From the NCBI GenBank assembly GCA_964471755.1, contig CAYYJM010000357.1:1-5500 (forward strand): a stretch of DNA of 5,500 nt, in the 5' to 3' direction. This document shows, one piece after another, positions 1 to 5,500 of this stretch (the stretch's first letter is position 1; the number at the start of each line of letters is the position of its first letter). The notes under the pieces were generated by a model that had not been told where the DNA came from, searched no databases, and saw only the letters and a list, made by a program, of their open reading frames with translations. A program made the position numbers and the translations under genes. The DNA comes from CAYYJM01 sp964471755. GTDB lineage: Bacteria; Planctomycetota; Planctomycetia; Gemmatales; Gemmataceae.

Positions 1-1623
1 GGTGCCTCGAACAACTGGGCCATCGCCGCGAGCCGCACCGCGACCGGCCGACCGCTCCTGGCCAACGATCCGCACCTCGATGCCAAGCTCCCCTCGCCCT
101 GGTATCTCGCTCACCTGCGCTATCCGGGCCTGGCCGTCGTCGGGGCGAGTTTCGTCGGTGGTCCGTGCATCCTCGCCGGCCACAATGGCCACGCCGCCTG
201 GGGCCTGACCGCCGGCCTGGTCGATAACACGGACCTGTTCCTGGAGCAACTCGGCCCGGATGGCCGAAGCTACCGTCACGGCGACGAATTCCGCCCTTGC
301 GTCGTCCACGAAGAGCGCATCGCCGTCAAGGGGAAGCCAGCCGTCGTCGAGACGGTCCTTGAAACACCGCGTGGACCAATACTGACTGGAGCGCTGGAGG
401 GGATCACCGACACCGTCTCGCTGCGGGCGCTCTGGCTCGATCGTCGGCCGGCGTCCGGTCTGCTGCGGGTTCACCGGGCGCGGTCCTTCGCCGAGTTCCG
501 GGAACTGCTGCGCGACTGGCCGGCGACATCGCAGAACATGGTCTACGCCGACACGACGGGCACGATCGGCTGGCAACTGGCCGGTGAGGCTCCACGGCGC
601 AAGCTCGGTCGCGGTGCCCTGCCCTTGCCCGCCTGGAACCCGTCCGTCGGCTGGGAAGACGACCTGCTGCCGTACGATCAACTGCCGTACCTGGAGAACC
701 CGCCCGAGGGCTACCTGGCGACGGCCAACACCCGGCCCAATCCCGAAGGTCAGGGCCCCGACCTTGGCGAGGACTTCCTCGACACCTACCGACTGCAAGC
801 CATCCAGGCGGCGCTCGCCGGTCGCAGCGACTGGACGGTTGCCGAGACGCTCCGCCTGCAAACCGATCAGCGTACGCTCGCCTGGCCCGAGATGCGCGAC
901 GTGATCCTGGCCCTACCTGCTGACACGCCCCGGCGAACCGTGGCCCTGCAACTCCTGCGGGACTGGGACGGCGTCCTCGGCATCGACTCCGCCGCCGCGA
1001 GTGTGTATGAGGTGTTGCTCTTCGAGTTGGCCCTGCGCGTGACCAAAGCGAAGGCCCCGCACAGCTGGATGACGGCCCTCGGTCAGAGTGCCGTTCCGCT
1101 CGTGACCTGCAATTTCTTCGCGTTCCGTCGTGCGGGACACCTGGCGCGACATCTGCGAGAGCAGCCGGCTGGCTGGTTCGCGCACGGCTGGCCAGCCGAG
1201 ATGGCCGACGCTCTGGAAGAGGCCGTCGCGCGGATTGAGGCCCACGCCGGCCCCGATCCGCGCAACTGGGGGTGGGGCAGGTTGCGGCCGCTTGTCCTGG
1301 CTCACCCACTGGGACGAAACGGGCTGCTCGCGTCGATCTTCAACCTCGGCCCGTTTCCACACGGCGGTGACTGCAACACGATCAACCAGGCCGCCGCCGT
1401 TCCCTGGCAACCCTTCGCCCCGGCGATCAACCTGGCCTCCGTGCGCATCGTGATCGATGTCGGTGCCTGGTCGAATTCGCGGTTCGTGATCCCTGCCGGT
1501 CAGTCCGGCAACCCGTATTCACCGCACTACGCCGACCAGCTCGACATCTGGCGGCGAGGGATTACCCATCCCCTGGACGCCGGAGGAGATCGCCGCCGCG
1601 ACGTGCGCCACGCTGACGCTTGA
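1..1623 (+). CDS. Penicillin acylase family protein, beta-chain region (5' partial, C-terminus frameshifted)
   Basis: N-terminal-nucleophile amidase of the penicillin/cephalosporin/AHL acylase family, which hydrolyses amide bonds and is normally exported and self-cleaved into alpha and beta chains. The alpha chain and signal peptide lie outside the window. Visible residue 3 (codon 7-9) in GASNNWAIA is the expected nucleophile, beta-Ser1. Counting from it, the histidine of LLANDPHL falls at beta-23, the aspartates of DNTD at beta-73 and beta-76, the asparagine of TANTRPN at beta-241, and the aspartate of GPDLGED at beta-252. These match the catalytic and calcium-site positions I recall for E. 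coli penicillin G acylase. GHNGHAAWGLT (residues 60-70), NMVYAD, GGDCNTIN and QSGNPYSPHYADQ are further family motifs. The frame used here has no stop until TGA 1621-1623, but its last 20 codons do not resemble the family; the proper tail lies in the next frame (see 1558-1660). The substrate cannot be read from sequence: beta-lactam, N-acyl-homoserine lactone and other amides are all possible. Confidence 0.9.
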   Translation, partial: GASNNWAIAASRTATGRPLLANDPHLDAKLPSPWYLAHLRYPGLAVVGASFVGGPCILAGHNGHAAWGLTAGLVDNTDLFLEQLGPDGRSYRHGDEFRPCVVHEERIAVKGKPAVVETVLETPRGPILTGALEGITDTVSLRALWLDRRPASGLLRVHRARSFAEFRELLRDWPATSQNMVYADTTGTIGWQLAGEAPRRKLGRGALPLPAWNPSVGWEDDLLPYDQLPYLENPPEGYLATANTRPNPEGQGPDLGEDFLDTYRLQAIQAALAGRSDWTVAETLRLQTDQRTLAWPEMRDVILALPADTPRRTVALQLLRDWDGVLGIDSAAASVYEVLLFELALRVTKAKAPHSWMTALGQSAVPLVTCNFFAFRRAGHLARHLREQPAGWFAHGWPAEMADALEEAVARIEAHAGPDPRNWGWGRLRPLVLAHPLGRNGLLASIFNLGPFPHGGDCNTINQAAAVPWQPFAPAINLASVRIVIDVGAWSNSRFVIPAGQSGNPYSPHYADQLDIWRRGITHPLDAGGDRRRDVRHADA

Positions 1624-1660
1624 GCCGGGGGAGGATGCTCCGGCTCAGGTGATGAGGTAG
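1558..1660 (+). other. Apparent +1 frameshift and out-of-frame C-terminal tail of the acylase
   Basis: Up to GGG 1558-1560 the acylase reads DQLDIWRRG, as expected near the family's C-terminus. It then continues as ITHPLDAGGDRRRDVRHADA and stops. From 1562 the next frame reads LPIPWTPEEIAAATCATLTL, then EPGEDAPAQVMR and TAG at 1658-1660. This resembles the usual acylase ending, a W..G..(P)lPW tpe.v motif followed by an 'LtLeP' end. Deleting one base in GGGA (1558-1561) joins the two parts as WRRGLPIPWTPEE and gives a beta chain of about 550 residues, the size typical of the family. Third codon positions are also more GC-rich in the second frame than in the literal one. Sequencing error, recent mutation and translational frameshifting all fit; the first two are more likely. 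Confidence 0.8.
1619..1649. terminator. Candidate bidirectional hairpin between convergent genes
   Basis: TGAGCCGG (1621-1628) and CCGGCTCA (1640-1647) are perfect inverted repeats. With two G-T wobbles the stem extends to 12 pairs (1619-1630 with 1638-1649) around a 7-nt loop. It sits where the + strand acylase meets the - strand zinc-ribbon gene, a natural place for a terminator serving both directions. Neither side has a T-run, so it is not a canonical intrinsic terminator. It may work with Rho or only protect 3' ends. It lies inside coding sequence: one arm carries the literal acylase TGA and the other the TGA (as TCA) of the facing gene. Confidence 0.45.
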
Positions 1661-1863
1661 CCGTACAGGACAATCAGTCCGAGGGCCAGCAGACAGAGAA
1701 CGGCGACGACGAGTCCGGTCTTCACGGCCAGGGTGCGTCCGTTCTTGCACCGCGGGCAGAGGACGACCTCGACGGGGATGGTCGTCTGCCCGGTCGGCAT
1801 CGAGCGGGTGACCGGCGTGGCCTGATTGTCCGCAACGTCCCGCCCGCAGTTGTCGCACTTCAT
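1645..1863 (-). CDS. Small zinc-ribbon-like protein with a C-terminal membrane helix
   Basis: A 72-residue protein that I cannot assign to a named family. Residues 3-6 (CDNC) and 36-39 (CPRC) form two CxxC knuckles about 30 residues apart, the spacing of a zinc-ribbon-type metal site. Residues about 49-69 (TGLVVAVLCLLALGLIVLYG) form one uninterrupted hydrophobic helix ending three residues before the C-terminus. KNGRTLAVK precedes it, so the positive-inside rule suggests a cytoplasmic metal-binding head anchored by a tail helix. ATG 1861-1863 overlaps the TGA of the upstream protease gene as ATGA, which implies translational coupling; GAGG lies 7 nt upstream. The final codons overlap the frameshift-corrected acylase tail by 16 bp. 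Role unknown; it could be an adaptor or membrane anchor for the protease, but nothing in the sequence proves that. Confidence 0.78.
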   Translation of the reverse strand: MKCDNCGRDVADNQATPVTRSMPTGQTTIPVEVVLCPRCKNGRTLAVKTGLVVAVLCLLALGLIVLYGYLIT

Positions 1864-2231
1864 GGGATCGCCTCGATTTCCACGTTACCGCCGTCCTCGA
1901 TCCGTGCCCACAGGTCGTGGCCGGCGAGAAGGCCCATGCCGATGAGCGGAGCGGTTTCCACCGCGCGTATCCAGGTGGCTTGCGGTGAGCCATTCCAGAG
2001 AACCACGGCCTCGTAGACCTCGACGTCCAGCTGAGTTCCGTTCGCCAGCACCATGCCGAGCGAGGATGCCCAGACCAATCCCAACGTCGCGATGGTCGCA
2101 GGGGGTAGGGTGAGCGTCCCACTGAAACCCGTATCGACGACGAATTCGATCCGGGTGTCACGGCCAGCCGGGTCGCGTATGGTCAGGGGCACGATGAGTT
2201 CATTGGACGTGTTGACCCATCCGGTGATCAT
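1860..2231 (-). CDS. Clan AA aspartic protease (retropepsin-like), 123 aa
   Basis: Single-domain aspartyl protease of the retropepsin fold. Residues 31-38 (VVDTGFSG) carry the catalytic Asp33 in the D-T-G signature, followed by LTLPP as in bacterial clan AA proteins. LANGTQLDVEVYEAVVLWNG (63-81 region) is the flap/strand part, and PLIGMGLLAGHDL (95-107) is the hydrophobic-hydrophobic-Gly element that closes the half-barrel. It has only one DTG motif and about half the length of pepsin, so it should be active as a homodimer. No signal peptide or membrane segment is visible, suggesting a cytoplasmic enzyme; the substrate is unknown. ATG 2229-2231 overlaps the TGA of the upstream 92-aa gene (ATGA), with GAGG 8 nt before it, and its own TGA overlaps the next ATG. 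The upstream small protein plus this protease is a pair I recognise from several environmental bacterial genomes, notably cyanobacteria. Confidence 0.87.
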   Translation of the reverse strand: MITGWVNTSNELIVPLTIRDPAGRDTRIEFVVDTGFSGTLTLPPATIATLGLVWASSLGMVLANGTQLDVEVYEAVVLWNGSPQATWIRAVETAPLIGMGLLAGHDLWARIEDGGNVEIEAIP

Positions 2232-2506
2232 TCGCGATCCTCGACGAGCGAGCGGCCGCCGAGACGGTCGGCTCCGGCGTGCCCCACACGCTCCATCCAG
2301 ATCTGCGCTTCAGGGTAGCGATGGAGCAGTCGGGAGGCCGCCTCCCGTTCGTCCGGATCGATTTCGTAGCCTTCCGAGTCGATGTCGATGGCGACGTACT
2401 TGCCCCGGTCACCAGGCTCGACGACGGGCCGGACGACCCGGCTGTAGATATCCCGGCCGCGCCGGGCAAACTCCTCCAGGGGATACCGACGCTTTCGTTC
2501 CGGCAT
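2228..2506 (-). CDS. 92-aa conserved protein of unknown function, partner of the aspartic protease
   Basis: I recognise the type but know of no function. Homologues I recall lie directly upstream of clan AA proteases and share the blocks seen here: an N-terminal helix with F.RRG..IY (residues 13-21), RPVVEP (26-31), GKYVAIDIDSEGYEID (35-50), a helix with ASRLL and YPEAQIW (57-70), and a basic Gly-rich RLGGRS near the end (81-86). It is soluble, highly charged, and has no cysteines or membrane segment. ATG 2504-2506 was chosen because GGGAGGGA (2510-2517) sits just upstream at good spacing and because homologues begin close to the EEF..RG helix. An in-frame ATG at 2567-2569 would add 21 unconserved-looking residues and would span the ribosome binding site. 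The stop overlaps the protease start (ATGA), implying coupled production. It could be a substrate, inhibitor or DNA-binding regulator of the protease; this is inference. Confidence 0.8.
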   Translation of the reverse strand: MPERKRRYPLEEFARRGRDIYSRVVRPVVEPGDRGKYVAIDIDSEGYEIDPDEREAASRLLHRYPEAQIWMERVGHAGADRLGGRSLVEDRE

Positions 2507-2508
2507 GG

Positions 2509-2517
2509 CTCCCTCCC
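2509..2517 (-). promoter_or_regulatory. Shine-Dalgarno that sets the start of the 92-aa gene
   Basis: Read on the - strand this is GGGAGGGAG, followed by CC and ATG at 2504-2506. The GGGAGG core matches five of six bases of AGGAGG and lies about 5 nt from the start codon. It favours the 92-residue form over the longer one starting at 2569. Confidence 0.7.
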
Positions 2518-2523
2518 ATCTGG

Positions 2524-2541
2524 TGTGGCTGGACGTCCACA
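2524..2541. repeat. Palindrome over the predicted transcription start (operator-like)
   Basis: TGGACGTCCA (2530-2539) is a perfect 10-bp palindrome. It is flanked by TGTGG (2524-2528) and CCACA (2537-2541), which form an alternative inverted repeat. It lies between the possible -10 box and the ribosome binding site of the 92-aa gene, where a repressor site or a leader hairpin would act. No known regulator can be named for it. Confidence 0.3.
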
Positions 2542-2569
2542 TCCTACCCGGAGCCGCCCCTCTCCTCAA
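2541..2569 (-). promoter_or_regulatory. Possible sigma-70 promoter for the three-gene cassette
   Basis: In the 67-nt gap after gltD, the - strand carries TTGAGG (2569-2564), exactly 17 nt, then TAGGAT (2546-2541). Each hexamer matches four of six consensus bases (TTGACA, TATAAT) at ideal spacing. Transcription would begin around 2534, leaving a leader of roughly 28 nt that contains the strong ribosome binding site. Such matches also arise by chance, and GltD readthrough remains an alternative. Confidence 0.33.
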
Positions 2570-2573
2570 CGGG

Positions 2574-4061
2574 TCACGGCAGTTGCGTCGTCCCCATCAG
2601 GTAGCGGTCCACCTCCCGCGCGGCACCGCGGCCCTCGTTGATGGCCCAGACGATCAGGCTTTGACCACGCCGCATGTCGCCGGCCGCGAACACGCCCGGA
2701 ACGTTCGTCGCGTACTGACCGTATTCCGCCTTCGCGTTCGTCCGGGCATCACGCTCGACGCCGAGTTGCTCCAGGACCGGATTCTCCGGGCCGCGGAAAC
2801 CGAGCGCGAGCAGGACCAACTGCGCCGGATGGACCTTCTCCGTGCCGGGAATGGGCCGCGGAATGAACCGGCCATTGTCCTTGATCCACTCGATCTCGAC
2901 CGTGTGAATCGCCGACACGTTCCCCTGAGCGTCGCCCTCGAAGCGGGTCGTCTGAACCAGATACTCGCGCGGATCACGGCCGAACCGGGCCTTCGCCTCG
3001 ATCTGGCCGTAGTCGAGCAGGTAGACCTTTGGCCACTGCGGCCAGGGGTTGTCCGACGCTCGCTCCATCGGCGGACGTGCCTGTAGCTCCAGCTGGAGCA
3101 GGCTCCGACAGCCGTGCCGCAGCGCCGTGCCGACGCAGTCGGTGCCGGTGTCACCGCCACCGATGACGATCACGTCGCGGTCCTTCGCCGAGATGTACGC
3201 TCCGTCACGATGGCCACTGTCGAGCAGGCTCTTCGTGTTGGCATGCAGATAGTCCATCGCGAAGTGGATGCCGCCGAGTTGACGGCCTTCCGTCTTCTCG
3301 AAGAAGTCGTTCGGCCGGGTCGCTCCGCCGGCCAGGATGACCGCGTCATAGTCCTCACGCAGTTGCTGGGCCGGGATGTCCTTGCCAATCTCGCAACTCG
3401 TCCGGAACTCGACGCCCTCGTCCTTCATCAGGTTGATGCGCCGCTCGACGACGGCCTTGTCGAGCTTCATGCTCGGGATGCCGTACATGAGCAGACCGCC
3501 GGCCCGATCGGCTCGCTCGAAGACAACGACGCTGTGGCCGACCTTGTTCAGCTGGTCCGCGGCCGCCAGGCCGGCCGGGCCGGAGCCGACGATGGCGACC
3601 TTCTTCCCGGTGCGATGTTCCGGCGGATTCGCCTGGATCCAGCCCATCTCGAAGCCCTTGTCGATGATGGCGCACTCGATGTTCTTGATCGTCACCGGCC
3701 GATCATTCAGGCCGAGAACGCACGCTCCCTCGCACGGCGCGGGACAGACCCGGCCGGTGAAATCGGGGAAGTTGTTCGTCTTGAGCAGCCGTTCCAGGGC
3801 CTCCTTCCACAGGCCGCGATAGACCAGATCGTTCCACTCCGGGATCAGGTTGTTGATCGGACAACCGCTGGTCAGGTTCTCGATCACCTGGCCGGTGTGG
3901 CAGAACGGGATGCCGCAGTCCATGCAGCGAGCCCCTTGCGTGGCCAGCTGCTTCTCGTCGGCGTGACCGTGGAACTCGTGCCAGTCGGCGAGACGCGCGA
4001 CCGGGTCACGAGCCAGCGGCAGCTCGCGGCGGTATTCCAGAAATCCGGTTGGCTTTCCCAT
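2574..4061 (-). CDS. gltD: Glutamate synthase (NADPH) small subunit
   Basis: The beta subunit of GOGAT takes electrons from NADPH through FAD and passes them via iron-sulfur clusters to the large subunit, where 2-oxoglutarate and glutamine-derived ammonia become glutamate. At 495 residues it is full length. The N-terminal ferredoxin-like domain carries two cysteine sets, CMDCGIPFC (46-54) with Cys67, and CPAPCEGAC (106-114), the expected 4Fe-4S ligands. GSGPAG (159-164) with Glu182 is the FAD Rossmann motif, GGGDTG (301-306) the NADPH-binding motif, and AAGDMRRGQSLIVWAINEGR (459-478) the C-terminal flavin element of this superfamily. The end DRYLMGTTQLP is typical. ATG 4059-4061 is supported by GGGAGAAG (4067-4074) and by the MGKPTGFLEY start usual for the family. 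It lies 17 nt after gltB, clearly one operon. Related small subunits also occur in dihydropyrimidine dehydrogenase and NfnB, but the gltB neighbour settles the call. Confidence 0.97.
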   Translation of the reverse strand: MGKPTGFLEYRRELPLARDPVARLADWHEFHGHADEKQLATQGARCMDCGIPFCHTGQVIENLTSGCPINNLIPEWNDLVYRGLWKEALERLLKTNNFPDFTGRVCPAPCEGACVLGLNDRPVTIKNIECAIIDKGFEMGWIQANPPEHRTGKKVAIVGSGPAGLAAADQLNKVGHSVVVFERADRAGGLLMYGIPSMKLDKAVVERRINLMKDEGVEFRTSCEIGKDIPAQQLREDYDAVILAGGATRPNDFFEKTEGRQLGGIHFAMDYLHANTKSLLDSGHRDGAYISAKDRDVIVIGGGDTGTDCVGTALRHGCRSLLQLELQARPPMERASDNPWPQWPKVYLLDYGQIEAKARFGRDPREYLVQTTRFEGDAQGNVSAIHTVEIEWIKDNGRFIPRPIPGTEKVHPAQLVLLALGFRGPENPVLEQLGVERDARTNAKAEYGQYATNVPGVFAAGDMRRGQSLIVWAINEGRGAAREVDRYLMGTTQLP

Positions 4062-4078
4062 CGTCGCTTCTCCCGCTT

Positions 4079-5500
4079 CTACTTCCCGCCCACTCGCGCC
4101 ACGTCCCGCACGTTTTCCTGGAAGGCGGCCATGACCGCCTCGTCATCGGAAAGCCCTTCCGCCTTGAAGCGCTTCTGCGTCTCGATCACCCGTCGGTAGT
4201 CGTTCGGATAGACCTTGACGAACTTGCCCTGGAAGCGATCCCACTCGGCCAGCACACGCCGGGCCCGATCGCAGCGCGTGTACTCGACGTGCCGTGTCAG
4301 CAGTCGCCGCACCGCCTCGACGTCCTCGGCTTCCTCCAGTGGCAGGAGCTTGACCATCTCGTGGTTGCACCGCTTCTCGAAGTCGGCCCGATCCTCCACG
4401 AGAACGTAGGCGGTTCCACCCGACATGCCCGCGGCGAAGTTCTTGCCCGTCGGCCCCAGGACGACGACGCGACCACCGGTCATGTACTCGCAGCCGTGAT
4501 CGCCGACGCCCAGGACGACGGCCTCGACGCCGCTGTTCCGCACGCAGAAGCGTTCGCCGGCGACACCGTTGATGTAGGCCTCGCCGCCCGTCGCGCCGTA
4601 GAGCGCGACGTTGCCGATGATCACGTTCTCGGTCGGCTCGAACGTCGAACCGGCCGGTGGATGGACGATGATCTTGCCGCCGGACAGACCCTTGCCGACG
4701 TAGTCGTTCGCATCGCCTTCGAGCAGGAGCGTCATGCCGTGCGGCACGAAGGCTCCGAACGACTGCCCGGCCGAGCCGGTGAAGTGCAGCCGAATCGTGT
4801 CCTCCGGCAGACCCGCGCCGCCGAACCGACGCGTGACCTCGGCACCGAGTTGCGTGCCGACGACACGATGGACATTCTCGATCGGCACCGTTGCCGCCAC
4901 CGGCCGGCCAGCGTCCAGCGTCGGCTGACAGAGCGGAATGAGCTTCTGCACGTCGAGCGAATCGTCCAGGCCGTGTTCCTGTTCCTGAGTGCAGAAGCGA
5001 CCCACCTCCGGGCCGACCTCCGGCCGATACAGGATCGGAGCCAGGTCGAGCCCCTTCGCCTTGAAGTGCGAGATGGCCTTCGACGTCTCGATGCAATCGG
5101 TTCGGCCGACCATCTCATCGAAGGTCCGGAAGCCGAGCGACGCCATCAGTTCGCGGACCTCCTCGGCGACGAAGCGCATGAACGCGACGACGTGTTCCGG
5201 CTTGCCGGCGTACTTCTCGCGCAGTCGCGGATCCTGCGTCGCGATGCCGACCGGGCAGGTGTTCAGATGGCACACCCGCATCAGGATGCAGCCGGTGGCG
5301 ACCAGCGGGGCCGTCGCGAAGCCGAACTCCTCCGCTCCGAGCAGGGCCCCGATGATCACGTCCCGTCCGGTCTTCAGCTGACCGTCCACCTCGACGACGA
5401 TTCGGCTGCGCAGATCGTTGAGCAGCAGCGTCTGATGCGTCTCGGCCAGGCCCAGTTCCCACGGTGCCCCGGCGTGCTTGAGACTCGTCAGCGGTGACGC
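4079..5500 (-). CDS. gltB: Glutamate synthase large subunit, C-terminal part (5' end beyond window)
   Basis: The alpha subunit of GOGAT; the visible part is the last 473 residues of a protein that is usually about 1500 long. The glutaminase domain and most of the FMN domain lie off the right edge. The fragment begins in the end of the FMN/synthase barrel (SPLTSLKHAGAPWELGLAET, then DGQLKTGRDVIIGALLGAEE). Cys71, Cys77 and Cys82, in CILMRVCHLNTCPVG, have the C-x5-C-x4-C spacing of the 3Fe-4S cluster site. From about residue 185 to 400 runs the right-handed beta-helix GXGXG domain, shown by repeated glycine motifs (GSAGQSFGAF, GDANDYVGKGLSGG, GCEYMTGGRVVVLG, GKNFAAGMSGG). The C-terminus ends ENVRDVARVGGK and TAG at 4079-4081. 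The frame is open to the window edge, and residues before the internal GTG at 5387-5389 are conserved, so that codon is not a start. No frameshift is seen. Confidence 0.97.
   Translation of the reverse strand, partial: ASPLTSLKHAGAPWELGLAETHQTLLLNDLRSRIVVEVDGQLKTGRDVIIGALLGAEEFGFATAPLVATGCILMRVCHLNTCPVGIATQDPRLREKYAGKPEHVVAFMRFVAEEVRELMASLGFRTFDEMVGRTDCIETSKAISHFKAKGLDLAPILYRPEVGPEVGRFCTQEQEHGLDDSLDVQKLIPLCQPTLDAGRPVAATVPIENVHRVVGTQLGAEVTRRFGGAGLPEDTIRLHFTGSAGQSFGAFVPHGMTLLLEGDANDYVGKGLSGGKIIVHPPAGSTFEPTENVIIGNVALYGATGGEAYINGVAGERFCVRNSGVEAVVLGVGDHGCEYMTGGRVVVLGPTGKNFAAGMSGGTAYVLVEDRADFEKRCNHEMVKLLPLEEAEDVEAVRRLLTRHVEYTRCDRARRVLAEWDRFQGKFVKVYPNDYRRVIETQKRFKAEGLSDDEAVMAAFQENVRDVARVGGK

Noticed and set aside
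404..1309. 301-codon - strand open frame inside the acylase
   Set aside because: Its translation is dominated by Arg, Ser, Pro and Ala, as expected from an off-frame reading of GC-rich DNA, while the + strand frame carries clear acylase motifs.
1562..2161. 199-codon - strand frame spanning the protease and zinc-ribbon genes
   Set aside because: It overlaps two genes with clear motifs and ATGA coupling, in a different frame; low-complexity Arg/Ser composition.
3114..4199. 361-codon + strand open frame opposite gltD
   Set aside because: It is antisense to the well-conserved gltD frame, runs across the gltB-gltD junction and shows no domain signature.
4079..5389. gltB read as a 436-aa gene starting at an internal GTG
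   Set aside because: The frame stays open to the window edge and the 37 residues before that GTG are typical glutamate synthase sequence, so the gene is simply cut by the window.
4049..5497. 482-codon + strand open frame opposite gltB
   Set aside because: It mirrors the conserved gltB coding frame in a GC-rich gene, and its Asp/Arg/Leu-rich translation has no recognisable motif. It is an antisense shadow.
1..5500. CRISPR array, tRNA or rRNA genes, insertion sequence ends, large repeats
   Set aside because: Reading both strands I found no spaced direct repeats, no cloverleaf-like segments, no transposase motifs and no terminal inverted repeats.

Overview
This is a high-GC bacterial window made almost entirely of coding sequence. 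One gene on the + strand converges on a run of five genes on the - strand. I see no RNA genes, insertion sequences or CRISPR array. The GC-rich codon use, and a cyanobacterial/planctomycete-style pair of a small protein with a clan AA protease, suggest an environmental bacterium. A planctomycete is possible, but the sequence does not fix the phylum.

Layout. Positions 1-1623 (+) hold the beta-chain part of a penicillin-acylase-family Ntn hydrolase. The window opens two codons before the nucleophilic serine. The literal reading frame leaves the family's C-terminal sequence near 1558-1562. The family-like tail continues in the next frame to a TAG at 1658-1660, so the gene appears to carry a single-base frameshift (real, or an assembly error). 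The end of this gene and the end of the facing gene lie in a 12-bp hairpin at 1619-1649.

On the - strand, read from the right edge, come gltB (3' part of the glutamate synthase large subunit, running off the window) and gltD (complete small subunit, 17 nt downstream). These two make NADPH-dependent GOGAT, the glutamate-forming half of the GS/GOGAT ammonium assimilation cycle. After a 67-nt gap there are three small genes joined by ATGA stop/start overlaps: a 92-aa protein of unknown function, a 123-aa clan AA (retropepsin-like) aspartic protease, and a 72-aa protein with a four-cysteine zinc-ribbon-like head and one C-terminal membrane helix. The gap holds a possible promoter with an overlapping palindrome, so this cassette may be an independently controlled unit rather than only the tail of the glt operon.

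The least understood part is the three-gene cassette at 1645-2506. The protease and its 92-aa partner look like a recurrent pair of unknown function, and the membrane zinc-ribbon gene is translationally coupled to it here. No stretch longer than 300 bases lacks a gene.
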